Shown: positions 1 to 8,791, numbered from the stretch's first letter. The stretch: 63,969 bases of DNA from Mucilaginibacter psychrotolerans (GCF_004519315.1 NZ_SOZE01000030.1:1-63969); one strand, 5' to 3'. Numbers and translations are program-made. The notes: generated from the sequence alone by a model not told the origin.

Positions 1-1
1 T

Positions 2-103
2 ATCGCTAATATCGTGGCTGGATTAATCGCATACTCATTTTTTCCTAAAAAACCGTCCATCTCTTATCAATCGACCTATTCTAATCAGATGGCCGCCTTT
101 TGA
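2..103 (+). CDS. C-terminal end of an unidentified membrane protein (partial)
   Basis: An open frame runs from base 2 to a TGA at 101-103 and gives 33 residues. The first half (IANIVAGLIAYSFF) is hydrophobic like the last transmembrane helix of a transporter. It is followed by a short basic, polar cytoplasmic-type tail. The gene lies just upstream of a secreted aldose epimerase and a GH127 glycosidase, so a sugar transporter would fit the context, but too little is visible to name a family. The 273 bases between it and the next gene are AT-rich and hold no gene I can support. Confidence 0.45.
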   Translation: MANIVAGLIAYSFFPKKPSISYQSTYSNQMAAF

Positions 104-376
104 TTAATCGAACTCAGGTTAGTAATAAGTGGTATCTGTACACTTATTGATGTTGGCCCTGCCTGGGGTATTTATTAGCCCTTGCCCTAATTGCATGATG
201 TAGTTACACCACGCAACATAATGGTAACAAAAATTATATTAAGTGTTTATTTTACAATTAAAATAAATTTTTCATATTTGGGATTAATTAACCAAAGTTA
301 AGGTGCCCTATGCGCCTGGCCAATTATAAACAATTGCGTACGCTACTGTAATGCTGCGCATGCTACAATAACCTAT

Positions 377-1543
377 ATGATGAATTTAAGGAATTCCGCA
401 CTCATTTTAGCCGGGCTTGCAACATGCATAGCTGTTAGCTGCGCCGGTCCGCAATCTGCCGATAAATCGGCCAAAGATTCAAGCACGGCAACGCTCAGTA
501 TCGACACTGCTAGTTTCGATACCACTATCAACGGCAAAAGCGTAAAGCTGTACAAACTGGTCAACAAAAATGGCGCAAGCGTTAGCATAACCAATTACGG
601 CGGGCGCATTGTTAGTTTATTGGTGCCCGATAAAAGCGGCAAACTTACCGATGTAGTATTAGGCTATCAGAACTTAAAAGACTATCAAAAAAAAGGTGAG
701 CCATACTTTGGTGCCATCATCGGCAGGTATGGCAACCGCATTGCCAACGGCAAGTTCACGGTTGCAGGCAAAGCTTACCAGGCCGATTTGAACGATGGGG
801 TCAATACGCTGCATGGTGGTTCAAAAGGTTTCTTCGGGCAGGTATTCACGGCTTCTCAAAATGGGCAAACGCTTAGTCTGGAATACACCTCGGCAGATGG
901 CGAAGGAGGTTACCCGGGCACTGTTTCTGTAACAGTAGTGTACACCCTTACCGATGATAACGCCCTCGAAATTGCTTACACCGCAAAAACCGATAAAGAA
1001 ACGATACTGAACCTGACCAACCACGCCTATTTTAACTTAAACGGCGCAGGCGACAGCACCATACTGGATAACGTATTGCAGATAAATGCCGATGCATTTA
1101 CGCCGGTGAATAAAACCCTTATCCCCACAGGAGAGCTTAAACCCGTTAAAGGCACGCCTTTCGATTTCCTTACTGCAAAAACTATCGGCAAGGATATTAA
1201 CGTTACCGACGAGCAATTGGCCAACGGCAAAGGCTACGACCATAACTTCGTGCTTAATAAAAGCAATGCAACCACACCTGTAGCAACCGTTTCCAGCACA
1301 AAAACCGGCATTGCCATGGAGGTTTACACGTCAGAGCCTGGCTTGCAGTTTTACAGCGGCAACTTCTTAACCGGCCAAACACACGATGGCAAAGGCGGTG
1401 CAGCATACCCGCTCCGTTCGGCGTTTTGCCTGGAAACCCAGCATTTCCCCGATTCGCCTAACCAGCCTACGTTCCCAAGCACGCTGTTAAAGCCGGGCCA
1501 AACCTATCAAACAAAAACTACCTACAAATTTCTGGTAAAATAA
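377..1543 (+). CDS. galM: Aldose 1-epimerase, lipoprotein
   Basis: Galactose mutarotase family: interconverts alpha and beta anomers of free aldoses. The 388-residue product begins with a signal peptide ending in a lipobox (AVSC at about residues 19-22), so it should be an SPII lipoprotein acting in the periplasm. The body shows family hallmarks: SITNYGGRIVSLLVPD, the GRYGNRI and NTLHGG segments, the LNLTNHAYFNLNG catalytic-histidine region, and a C-terminal FCLETQHFPDSPN carrying the catalytic glutamate. Length is normal for lipoprotein GalM of Bacteroidota. An ATG pair opens the frame and I take the first. It sits 32 bases upstream of a GH127 enzyme, so anomers released outside the cytoplasm could be equilibrated before uptake. 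Confidence 0.93.
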   Translation: MMNLRNSALILAGLATCIAVSCAGPQSADKSAKDSSTATLSIDTASFDTTINGKSVKLYKLVNKNGASVSITNYGGRIVSLLVPDKSGKLTDVVLGYQNLKDYQKKGEPYFGAIIGRYGNRIANGKFTVAGKAYQADLNDGVNTLHGGSKGFFGQVFTASQNGQTLSLEYTSADGEGGYPGTVSVTVVYTLTDDNALEIAYTAKTDKETILNLTNHAYFNLNGAGDSTILDNVLQINADAFTPVNKTLIPTGELKPVKGTPFDFLTAKTIGKDINVTDEQLANGKGYDHNFVLNKSNATTPVATVSSTKTGIAMEVYTSEPGLQFYSGNFLTGQTHDGKGGAAYPLRSAFCLETQHFPDSPNQPTFPSTLLKPGQTYQTKTTYKFLVK

Positions 1544-1575
1544 GCGTATAGCGGCGTATAGATATGCTATAATAG

Positions 1576-3933
1576 ATGAGAGATATGAAACGGTTTTGCT
1601 TATTCTTTTTGCTAATCCCCGCCTTGCTGAAGGCGCAGACCGGCGCTACGCTGCAGGAGTTCCCTTTGCAGGATGTAAAACTTTTGCCGGGCATTTTTAA
1701 AGAACAGGAACTGACCGACTTGAACTACGTCCTGAAATTGAACCCCGACAAACTCGTGGCTCCCTTCAGGCGGGAGGCGGGTTTGCCCAAAAAGTCGGAA
1801 AGTTATGGCAACTGGGAAAGTTCGGGTTTGGATGGGCACATTGCCGGTCATTATCTCTCTGCATTGGCTATGCTATACGCCAATACCAACGATAAGCGGG
1901 TTTTGGAGCGTTTAAATTATACTATTGCCCAATTAAAGCTTTGCCAGGATAAAAACGGCGACGGCTACCTCGGCGGCGTGCCCGGCAGCCGCCAGATTTG
2001 GGATGAGGTGCGCAAAGGCAATTTCGATACGTTTAATAAAAGATGGGTGCCTTTCTACAACATCCACAAGACGTTTGCGGGCCTGCGCGATGCTTATCTG
2101 TACAACGGTAACCAAACCGCAAAGGCAATGCTCATCAAATTTGCCGATTGGTTTACGGGCATCTCATCAGTTTTAACGCCCGAGCAAATGCAGCGATTGC
2201 TGCAGAACGAACATGGCGGCGTTAACGAGGTGCTTGCCGATGTTTACAGCATCACCGGCGATAAGAAGTACCTTGATGCGGCGTACGCCTTTTCTCAGCA
2301 GGCCATGTTACAACCGCTCGAGAATGGGCAGGATAAGCTGGATAACCTGCATGCCAATACGCAAATACCTAAGATCATCGGTTTTAAACGCATTGCCGAT
2401 CTGGGCAAAGATACCAGCTATAACAACGCCGCGAAATTCTTTTGGCAAACGGTGGTCAACCACCGCTCGGTGGCTACAGGCGGCAATAGCGTGCGCGAGC
2501 ATTTCAACCCCTCGGCAGATTTCTCTACCATGATTTCCAGCGTTGAAGGCCCCGAAACCTGCAATACCTACAACATGCTTAAACTTACCGAGCAGTTGTA
2601 TTTAGCAGACCCTAAGGGCCTTTATATGGATTACTACGAACGGGCCCTGTACAACCATATCCTCACCACGCAGCGGCCCGGTCAGGGCGGCTTTGTATAT
2701 TTTACGCCCATGCGCCCCGGGCATTACCGCGTTTATTCTCAACCCGAAACCAGTATGTGGTGCTGCGTAGGCTCGGGTATGGAGAACCACGCCAAGTATG
2801 AGAAGATGATTTACAGCCACTCGGCAAATGCGCTGTTCGTAAACCTGTTTATTCCTTCTCAGTTGAAATGGAAAGAGAAAGGCCTGGCCTTAACGCAGGT
2901 AACTGCTTTCCCCGAAAGCAATACCACCCGGCTAACAATAAACAACGTGGTAAAAAGCGATTTCACGCTCAATATCAGGTACCCGGCCTGGGTAAAACAG
3001 GGTAGCTTAAGCATCACCGTAAATGGCGTTAAGCAATTGGTTAAGCCAACGGCATCCTCGTACGTAGCGCTAAACAGGAAATGGCGCAAAGGCGATGTGG
3101 TAGCGGTAACAATGCCCATGCAAACCACTACGGAAAGGCTTCCGGATGGTTCTAACTACGAAGCCGTGCTGCGCGGACCCATTGTATTGGCAGCCGTAGT
3201 GGATACCGCTAACGAACAGGGACTTAATGCAGATGATAGCCGCATGGGGCATTCGGCGCGGGGTGAGTTATACAAAATAACCGATATGCCGGCTTTTGTG
3301 AGCGATACAAACAACGATGCTTTGCTGATAAAAAGCGATAACAGCGCGCCCTTAACATTTACGGCGCATGACCTGATTTATCCCGCCAGATACAAAAATT
3401 TAAAACTGGTGCCCTTTTATAAAATACACAACGCCCGCTATGTGCTGTACTGGCGCAAAGAATCTGCCAATGGTTTCGCCGCTTTACAGCAAAAAATGGC
3501 CGATGAGGATACCAAAATAGCAAACCTGGCCGCCAAAACAATCGACTTGGTTAACCCCGGCGAGCAGCAGCCCGAATCTGACCATTTCATGGAAAGCGAA
3601 CGCAGTTTTAGCGGTGTGAATTTTAACCGCCACTGGCGTGCCGCAGGCGGATGGTTCAGCTATTTGCTTACCGATAAAAACCACGAAGCCAAAAAACTGA
3701 GCATCACTTATTACGGCAAAGAATGGAACCACAAGTTCTCTATCATGATCAACGACCGCGAAGTAGCCAAGGTGGACCTGAAGAACGCCAAACCCGATGA
3801 GTTCTTTACCGAAGAATACGCCTTGCCCGCTGATATCAAATACACCGATAATCAATCATTGAGGGTAAAGATCGTCGCTGAAAACGGCGCGGTGGCAGGC
3901 CCGGTGTACGAAGTCAGGTTGTTGAAAGAATAG
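1576..3933 (+). CDS. GH127 family glycoside hydrolase (beta-L-arabinofuranosidase-like)
   Basis: Secreted 785-residue protein with a signal peptide (MRDMKRFCLFFLLIPALLKAQ). The alpha/alpha-barrel GH127 (former DUF1680) domain covers about residues 30-560. By analogy with Bifidobacterium HypBA1, the zinc-binding set is visible: E327 and C329 in GPETCNTYNML, and C396-C397 in MWCCVGSG, where the second cysteine is the proposed nucleophile. A C-terminal beta-rich region (about 590-785) contains a DUF4986/DUF6805-like portion, MINDREVAKVDL. Known members release beta-L-arabinofuranose from arabinan, hydroxyproline-linked arabinose or RG-II side chains; the exact substrate here is unknown. It is probably cotranscribed with galM, 32 bases upstream. 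Confidence 0.92.
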   Translation: MRDMKRFCLFFLLIPALLKAQTGATLQEFPLQDVKLLPGIFKEQELTDLNYVLKLNPDKLVAPFRREAGLPKKSESYGNWESSGLDGHIAGHYLSALAMLYANTNDKRVLERLNYTIAQLKLCQDKNGDGYLGGVPGSRQIWDEVRKGNFDTFNKRWVPFYNIHKTFAGLRDAYLYNGNQTAKAMLIKFADWFTGISSVLTPEQMQRLLQNEHGGVNEVLADVYSITGDKKYLDAAYAFSQQAMLQPLENGQDKLDNLHANTQIPKIIGFKRIADLGKDTSYNNAAKFFWQTVVNHRSVATGGNSVREHFNPSADFSTMISSVEGPETCNTYNMLKLTEQLYLADPKGLYMDYYERALYNHILTTQRPGQGGFVYFTPMRPGHYRVYSQPETSMWCCVGSGMENHAKYEKMIYSHSANALFVNLFIPSQLKWKEKGLALTQVTAFPESNTTRLTINNVVKSDFTLNIRYPAWVKQGSLSITVNGVKQLVKPTASSYVALNRKWRKGDVVAVTMPMQTTTERLPDGSNYEAVLRGPIVLAAVVDTANEQGLNADDSRMGHSARGELYKITDMPAFVSDTNNDALLIKSDNSAPLTFTAHDLIYPARYKNLKLVPFYKIHNARYVLYWRKESANGFAALQQKMADEDTKIANLAAKTIDLVNPGEQQPESDHFMESERSFSGVNFNRHWRAAGGWFSYLLTDKNHEAKKLSITYYGKEWNHKFSIMINDREVAKVDLKNAKPDEFFTEEYALPADIKYTDNQSLRVKIVAENGAVAGPVYEVRLLKE

Positions 3934-4002
3934 GGGCAACCCTACCTGGCTGTTTCAGGGCGGATCACTAGGGAAGCGTTTAAAAGTAATGCGAGCCAGG
4001 GC

Positions 4003-4142
4003 TTGTGCGATTCCCCTCTTGACCGCGTGCCGCTGAAGCTTTAGCGGAGGAGCAGAGGGGTGGAGGGGTGTGTTAGCCGTCAAGCACAGCCTAACACACC
4101 CCGGCTCTTGCTCAATCCCACCCACCCCCTCTCAAGAGGGGA
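4003..4142. repeat. MITE-like nested inverted repeat (copy A)
   Basis: Outer arms TCCCCTCTTGA (4012-4022) and TCAAGAGGGGA (4132-4142) are perfect inverted repeats. Inside them GGGGTGTGTTAG (4065-4076) pairs with CTAACACACCCC (4091-4102). A related copy lies at about 55.9-56.14 kb, where the 20 bases at 4003-4022 recur in reverse complement (56123-56142). It encodes nothing credible, although an open frame runs through it into the next gene. It fills the gap between the GH127 gene and the TRIC channel gene. Confidence 0.75.
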
Positions 4143-4209
4143 TTAAAAACCTAAAAGCGATTTCCCTCGCGCGGGTCCCTGGCGGAAAAAACCAAATCCC
4201 GCAAATGTT

Positions 4210-4217
4210 TACCTTTG
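4210..4217 (+). promoter_or_regulatory. Bacteroidota -7 element, TAccTTTG
   Basis: An exact match to the Bacteroidota sigma-A -7 consensus TAnnTTTG lies only 8 bases before the preferred ATG at 4226. No clean -33 TTTG was seen at the usual spacing. If real, the transcript would start almost at the start codon, giving a leaderless or near-leaderless mRNA. Confidence 0.45.
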
Positions 4218-4225
4218 CGGCGCAT

Positions 4226-4837
4226 ATGGTTTCGCTGTCAAACTTTTCTTACATCATAGAAATACTGGGAACGGTAGCGTTCGCCATGTCGGGCGTGTAC
4301 GCGGCATTAGCCAAAAAGCTGGATATCTTCGGCGTGCTGGTGATTGCCTTTGTAACGGCCCTTGGCGGCGGTACGGTACGAGATGTACTCATCGGTGCCA
4401 CGCCGGTAGCCTGGCTTAAAGATACCCACACACTGCTCATTATTTTGGCCACAGTGGCCATTGCGCTCCTGTTCCGGAAACGGATGGGCAATTTCCAGCG
4501 TACGCTGATGGTGTTGGATGCTTTGGGTCTGGGCCTGTTTACGGTCATCGGCATCCATAAAGGCCAGATGATGGGCTTTAGTCCGGGCGTGTGCATAGCG
4601 CTGGGGACCATCACAGGCTGTTTCGGCGGCGTGGTGCGCGATATCATGCTGAACCATATCCCCGCGCTTTTCCATGTGAAAGAGCTTTATGCAACAACCT
4701 GCATTGCCGGCGGCATCGTATATTTTGCGCTGAGAAGCTGGCTGGGCGAAGACCCGGCTCAAGGGGTTGCCGTGGCGACGATTAGCTCTCTACGCATTAT
4801 CTCCTACCTTCGGAAATGGTATCTGCCGCCTTTGTGA
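4226..4837 (+). CDS. TRIC-type (UPF0126/YadS) trimeric intracellular cation channel family protein
   Basis: Small inner-membrane protein, 203 residues from the ATG at 4226. The frame is open back to 4070, but that part is translated MITE-like repeat, and family homology starts at about IIEILGTVAFAMSG, so the downstream start is preferred. About seven hydrophobic helices are visible in two related halves, each with the family glycine-rich signature (ALGGGTVRDVLIG and ITGCFGGVVRDIML). Prokaryotic TRIC proteins form trimeric monovalent-cation channels; the physiological role in bacteria is unclear. It stands alone: the upstream GH127 gene is separated by the repeat and the next gene by about 170 bases. 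Confidence 0.88.
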   Translation: MVSLSNFSYIIEILGTVAFAMSGVYAALAKKLDIFGVLVIAFVTALGGGTVRDVLIGATPVAWLKDTHTLLIILATVAIALLFRKRMGNFQRTLMVLDALGLGLFTVIGIHKGQMMGFSPGVCIALGTITGCFGGVVRDIMLNHIPALFHVKELYATTCIAGGIVYFALRSWLGEDPAQGVAVATISSLRIISYLRKWYLPPL

Positions 4838-4982
4838 AATTTAAGTTGCGATGAGTTTGTAAACTCCAATATCAACTCAGTACCGGTAGGAGATCTGTGT
4901 TATTGTTTGATAAATAACTTGTTACATTGTATTGTAAGCTAATTAATTTAGTATTTTGTTTTACGGGCAAAAATTTAAATTG

Positions 4983-4990
4983 TATATTTG
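4983..4990 (+). promoter_or_regulatory. Bacteroidota -7 element, TAtaTTTG
   Basis: Exact TAnnTTTG match 13 bases before the preferred ATG (5004) of the Panacea gene. A TTTTG lies at 4954-4958, slightly further upstream than the usual -33 spacing. The expected transcript start falls a few bases before the ATG, so the leader would be very short. Confidence 0.5.
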
Positions 4991-5003
4991 TATATACCAT
5001 ATT

Positions 5004-5564
5004 ATGTACGAATTCATCACTGATAAAAACAAAGTAGTGCATGCTGCGCTCTATGTCCTCAAAAGGGTAGGCAAAGCAGATTATCACAAAGTTTTTAAGA
5101 TATTATATTTCGCGGAACAGTTTCACCTGAAATTATATGGTCGGCCGCTTACGGGCGACGCTTATCAGGCAATGCAATTTGGCCCTGTTCCTTCTTTCCT
5201 TTACGATGTATTTAAGGCAGCAGAAAAAGGCATATCGCCATTTGATGAGGCTACCAGCAGGAGCGGTTTATTTGCTGTAACAAGAGAGGGTAAAACGCCT
5301 TATGTTACCGCGCTTCAGAACCCTGATTTGGATGAACTTTCTGAGTCGGATTTAGAAGTATTAGAATTGTCGATTGCTGAGAACAAGGAGTTGAAGTTTG
5401 ACGAGCTGGTTAAAAAGTCGCACGATGCTGCCTGGGATAAATCGGAAAAAAACCAGGATATTGAAATGTCTTATATAGATATTGCGCAAGCGGCTGGTAT
5501 CAGTGAGGAAATGCTCGCTTATATCGGCTTGCAAGCTGAAAATTCTTCTTCTAAACTGATATGA
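5004..5564 (+). CDS. Panacea-domain (DUF4065, SocA/GepA-like) protein, probable antitoxin
   Basis: 186 residues from ATG 5004; an upstream in-frame ATG at 4956 would place the -7 promoter element inside the gene, so it is rejected. The Panacea domain covers about residues 8-110: NKVVHAALYVLKRVGKADYHKVFKILYFAEQFHLKLYGRPLTGDAYQAMQFGPVPSFLYDVF shows the typical helix, K(I/L)LYFA and YxAMxxGPVPSxLYD signature (described here as one continuous stretch at about residues 8-70). Panacea proteins are hyper-promiscuous antitoxins that neutralise unrelated toxin domains, and occur as SocA in Caulobacter. The gene overlaps the next one by ATGA (5561-5564), which implies translational coupling and the antitoxin-then-toxin order. 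The segment is AT-rich relative to its flanks. Confidence 0.85.
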   Translation: MYEFITDKNKVVHAALYVLKRVGKADYHKVFKILYFAEQFHLKLYGRPLTGDAYQAMQFGPVPSFLYDVFKAAEKGISPFDEATSRSGLFAVTREGKTPYVTALQNPDLDELSESDLEVLELSIAENKELKFDELVKKSHDAAWDKSEKNQDIEMSYIDIAQAAGISEEMLAYIGLQAENSSSKLI

Positions 5565-6019
5565 GTTCATTTGCGGACGCTTTTGGTGAGGCGGAGCGTG
5601 CACGATTCGCTGCAGATAACCTTACGATTGGTGCCGTTGTATTAACCTACGTTTTTGATACGAATCCGCCTAAAGAAAAAAGACTGATTGTTGTTGGCGA
5701 ATCTTACGACCATGTATCCGTAGCTACTATTTACATCAATAGTGAATTAAATATCAAAGTTTTCCCGACCGAAGAACTCCAAAAGCTCAATCCTGCATTT
5801 GCAGCCGAGGGGCGGAACTACCTTACACATGATTCCCACGTCGATTGTTCGAGTTTGCATCAATTAAAGAAAGATTTTTTGACTAAGATTATCGCTAACG
5901 ATCCTGGCCGAATGTTGGGAAAGGTGTCAGAAGGCGATTTGAAACAAATAAGAGACTTAATAAAATCTGCGAAAACGATAAAACCAGGTTTGAAGAAAAC
6001 CTACGGTCTGTTTTTGTAA
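5561..6019 (+). CDS. Unidentified protein, candidate toxin partner of the Panacea antitoxin
   Basis: 152 residues whose start overlaps the stop of the Panacea gene by four bases. I do not recognise a named family. The N-terminal half looks like a small beta-barrel: GAVVLTYVF, then RLIVVGESYD, VSVATIYINSEL and NIKVFPTEEL. The middle has NYLTHDSHVDCSSLHQL with two histidines, two aspartates and a cysteine. The C-terminus is helical and basic. The barrel-like pattern, with a strand that invites rewriting as a PemK/MazF-type fold, is only an impression. The toxin role is inferred from the coupled position behind a Panacea gene. No signal peptide or membrane segment. Confidence 0.6.
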   Translation: MSSFADAFGEAERARFAADNLTIGAVVLTYVFDTNPPKEKRLIVVGESYDHVSVATIYINSELNIKVFPTEELQKLNPAFAAEGRNYLTHDSHVDCSSLHQLKKDFLTKIIANDPGRMLGKVSEGDLKQIRDLIKSAKTIKPGLKKTYGLFL

Positions 6020-6167
6020 CATCTCGTTCATTCAGGTTTGTTGAGGTCATTTGGAATAAGCCGAAATCTAAATTTCATAAATCGGTATTCCTGGTTGTCA
6101 GGACAGGCCTGACGCGTGCGTCAGCGATGGGTACCTAATACCTTCAACGTTTTGCGATATAAATAAT

Positions 6168-6503
6168 ATGAAAATTAACAAAAACCAGGTAATCCTTTAC
6201 GGATTCGGTATTTTATTATTTATTGTGATAGATTATTTTGCACGTATTGATGATGAAAATAAATTCCGTCAATTCTATTACACGGATATATCCGGTCAAA
6301 TCAGCAAAATCAGTCCGCACAAAGGGGCCGTTGATATCACGGTAAGAGGTAAGACCTTCACATTTAGTCCGGATTTTGTTGACAATAAAACAGACTTTCA
6401 GTTTTTTGCAAAAGTCGGCGATAGTGTATCGAAAAGTGCCAAATCTGATACCTTGAAACTTGTTCGCAATGGCAAAATATATTCATACACTTTTAGTAAG
6501 TGA
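6168..6503 (+). CDS. Small membrane-anchored protein of unknown function
   Basis: 111 residues. An N-terminal helix (about residues 8-24, VILYGFGILLFIVIDYF) anchors the protein, and the remaining 85 residues are a beta-rich, lysine-rich domain (ISGQISKISPHKGAVDITV, KVGDSVSKSAKSDTLKLVRNGKIYSYTF), probably extracytoplasmic. The VGDSV(S/Y)K...D(T)L pattern is common in short hypothetical proteins of Sphingobacteriaceae. It stands alone, 148 bases after the candidate toxin gene and facing a convergent operon. An imperfect palindrome with arms CTGACGC/GCGTCAG (6109-6124) lies upstream. No function can be assigned. Confidence 0.7.
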   Translation: MKINKNQVILYGFGILLFIVIDYFARIDDENKFRQFYYTDISGQISKISPHKGAVDITVRGKTFTFSPDFVDNKTDFQFFAKVGDSVSKSAKSDTLKLVRNGKIYSYTFSK

Positions 6504-6697
6504 TAGAGAATAGCAACTAGTTCGGATGGAAAGGGCCTGTTGGATAGAGACTTTTTATCGTGGCGATGGCAAACACGTGGCATGCGGGCGCCTGCGATGG
6601 GGAAATTAATAAAAATTTGTTATTATGGACATAATGCCGTTGTTGGTCTTTTGACCCATAAAAGGGGGGGCGTTAATACGCGTCGAAATGGATTGTA

Positions 6698-7666
6698 TTA
6701 CTTAAAAGAAACCGTGCGAAGATGTTTACCAATATATCCCACATGAATAGCGTGGGTTACATTATCAGCAAAAAAGTGAAATCTCAGGTCTCCGGTTTTG
6801 ATATGCAGATGAAAAGTCTCTTTACCTCGTCCAAGTATCGTGAACTTTCTTAATGTGCCAAATCTTTTTAATGTAGAATCGGACTCAGAAGAGATATTTA
6901 AATTAGTTGTTTCATTTACACCGTTGACATCGAAATTTCCAGTTTTCCAATTTTTTGCGAATAAATTTAGCGCATCAAGCCGGTCAATTATTTGATATAG
7001 GAACTTGGAAAACCCCATTCTGTTTAATTGGTTTTCAACCTCTGGGCTAAATGTGAGGTTCGGAAAAAATTCTGTACGCTTGTCCCACAATTCTTGGCTT
7101 TTTTTAAGGTTTTCTACTCGCAGCTTTTCCCACCACTCCAAATGTGCGTCAAAAGTTACCTCATTAAAAAAATGTTTAGCTTCTACTTCGAGTATATTGT
7201 CAGTTCCATCATGTTTAACAATGTAATGACTGATCGGAATAGCCGTATTGTTCCAGCATGGGTGACTGTAAAGGCTTATTGCAAGAGAAGGATAAATATG
7301 TGCAGCGCCTAGTCCAAAAACCTGTTTAATAGTATTTTCACAATTATGGCTAAATTCTGATCTTGCAAATTCTTCATTGGCATTAATTTCGTCGTCTTTA
7401 AATAGTGGAAACGTCCCTACTATGATCTTAAACTTGTCTTTAAAATCTGCGTCAACGTCCTGGTCGGTTAGCCAATTATCGATATTGTAGTTTTCGTATA
7501 GAGGAATTTGATAGAAGGTTTGTATAGCACCTTCGAATAGCCTTATTTCTGTAAACCCATTTTCAGAGGCATGACTCGCAGCATTTACAAAAACTTTCAT
7601 TAAGGAGTGAGCGGCGAATTTTGATTCGACTTTCTTTAAAGAAAGTTCATTGAACATGTAAATCAT
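6698..7666 (-). CDS. Unidentified third protein of the DUF262-ATPase operon, candidate effector
   Basis: 322 residues, last gene of a three-gene minus-strand operon, starting 6 bases after the ATPase stop. Two in-frame ATGs (7666 and 7657) are possible starts. No named family is recognised. The middle is hydrophilic and helical (LEWWEKLRVENLKKSQELWDK). The C-terminal 50 residues are the most structured part: TLRKFTILGRGKETF, then RFHFFADNVTHAIHVG and YIGKHLRT. The strand pattern with closely spaced R, H, F and a terminal GKHL is loosely reminiscent of RelE/HigB-like folds, but this is a weak impression. Context makes it a candidate effector of an antiphage system. AT-rich like the rest of the operon. 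Confidence 0.6.
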   Translation of the reverse strand: MIYMFNELSLKKVESKFAAHSLMKVFVNAASHASENGFTEIRLFEGAIQTFYQIPLYENYNIDNWLTDQDVDADFKDKFKIIVGTFPLFKDDEINANEEFARSEFSHNCENTIKQVFGLGAAHIYPSLAISLYSHPCWNNTAIPISHYIVKHDGTDNILEVEAKHFFNEVTFDAHLEWWEKLRVENLKKSQELWDKRTEFFPNLTFSPEVENQLNRMGFSKFLYQIIDRLDALNLFAKNWKTGNFDVNGVNETTNLNISSESDSTLKRFGTLRKFTILGRGKETFHLHIKTGDLRFHFFADNVTHAIHVGYIGKHLRTVSFK

Positions 7667-7672
7667 TGGGCA

Positions 7673-8791
7673 TTATGGTTTGATTAACACATCTAATTGC
7701 TTCGAATATTCGTCAAAAAATCCCTTTGGTTTATGACTAAGTCTGCCATTTGAATCTAATGTTGGCTGATCTATTGTTGTAACATGTTCGTTGCTATTAA
7801 CATCACGTTCAAAATAAAAGATAGACACTTCTTCAAAATCAACTTCATGATTTTTTACAGCAATTCGTATCCCATTGAGTAAATGATCAGAATGGGATTC
7901 TACTATTAATTGAATTCCGTCGTTTGCTGCTTTTGCTATTAATTCGCCCATTTTAGCTTGTCCATGAGGATGTAAGTGCGATTCGGGATTTTCAACAATG
8001 ATAAGGTCGCCTCGCTTTGCCGACAAAATAGTAGTCAAAATCGGCAAAGAATAGGTAAATCCAAAACCTACATTTATTGGGCTAAAGTCAGGTGTTACAT
8101 CCGATCCCGTTTCGAATTGATATGATAGTTTTACAATATCTAGATCATTGTAGTAAGTAGATATTACGTGTGTGCCCGGTGTAATTTCATTCATCCAAGC
8201 ATCAATATTAGCAATGAGATTATTGGATTTAGCATTGGGATGTCTGACAGAATCAAGTACTACCGGTTCGAGCTTATTTAGGGCAATGAACAATCCCGCA
8301 TTTTCTCCTTTATAACCAATGAATCCATCGCGCTGGACGGCAGACAAGTTTGCTTTGTAGTTGTGTTCCGGTGCTATGCGTTCAGCACGTAAGTATTTAA
8401 AACCCTTGGTAAGTAACGGCATCTTATCACCCCGATGATCTACTAGAATCCGATTGGCAATACTGGGTAAAACATCCGTTTCGGCAATATATTTATAAGA
8501 TACATCAATCATTTTCTCATAATCAATGTCAAGCTCGAATTTAATAAAATCTTCAGTCGCATTCACACAATAAGCATCTTTACCTTTACCTATGTCGATA
8601 ATGTTCCCTTTCAAGCGCAGTCCACCCAATAGCGAATGGCCTTCAATTTCTGATTGCCTTAACAGTAGTAACGATTGAATAAAAGATGATTTACCCATAC
8701 CGTTTAAGCCAGTAAAGAGATTTAATGCGGTCAGATTAATTTCCGCTTCTTTAAAGGCTTTAAAATTTTGCATTAAAACCCTCGTAATCAT
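7673..8791 (-). CDS. AAA (OLD/RecF-like) ATPase with DUF3696 C-terminus
   Basis: 372-residue ABC-type AAA ATPase of the SMC/RecF/OLD class. Walker A is GLNGMGKSS at residues 28-36, preceded by the characteristic MQNFKAFKEAEINLTALNLFTG opening described here as residues 7-28. Walker B is LIIVENPESHLHP near residue 260, and VESHSDHLLNGIR near 300 gives the switch histidine. The C-terminal GRLSHKPKGFFDEYSKQ matches the DUF3696 signature found at the end of such ATPases. No nuclease (Toprim) domain is present. Its ATG overlaps the DUF262 stop by ATGA (8788-8791), so the two are translationally coupled. ATPases of this type commonly act as sensors or motors in defence systems. Confidence 0.85.
   Translation of the reverse strand: MITRVLMQNFKAFKEAEINLTALNLFTGLNGMGKSSFIQSLLLLRQSEIEGHSLLGGLRLKGNIIDIGKGKDAYCVNATEDFIKFELDIDYEKMIDVSYKYIAETDVLPSIANRILVDHRGDKMPLLTKGFKYLRAERIAPEHNYKANLSAVQRDGFIGYKGENAGLFIALNKLEPVVLDSVRHPNAKSNNLIANIDAWMNEITPGTHVISTYYNDLDIVKLSYQFETGSDVTPDFSPINVGFGFTYSLPILTTILSAKRGDLIIVENPESHLHPHGQAKMGELIAKAANDGIQLIVESHSDHLLNGIRIAVKNHEVDFEEVSIFYFERDVNSNEHVTTIDQPTLDSNGRLSHKPKGFFDEYSKQLDVLIKP

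Noticed and set aside
4070..4225. N-terminal extension of the TRIC gene
   Set aside because: It is translation of a dispersed repeat, and family similarity begins after 4226.
6540..6746. A 68-codon plus-strand frame between the small membrane protein and the DUF262 operon
   Set aside because: Its start lacks context, composition is unlike a protein, and its end overlaps the conserved-looking C-terminus of the minus-strand gene.
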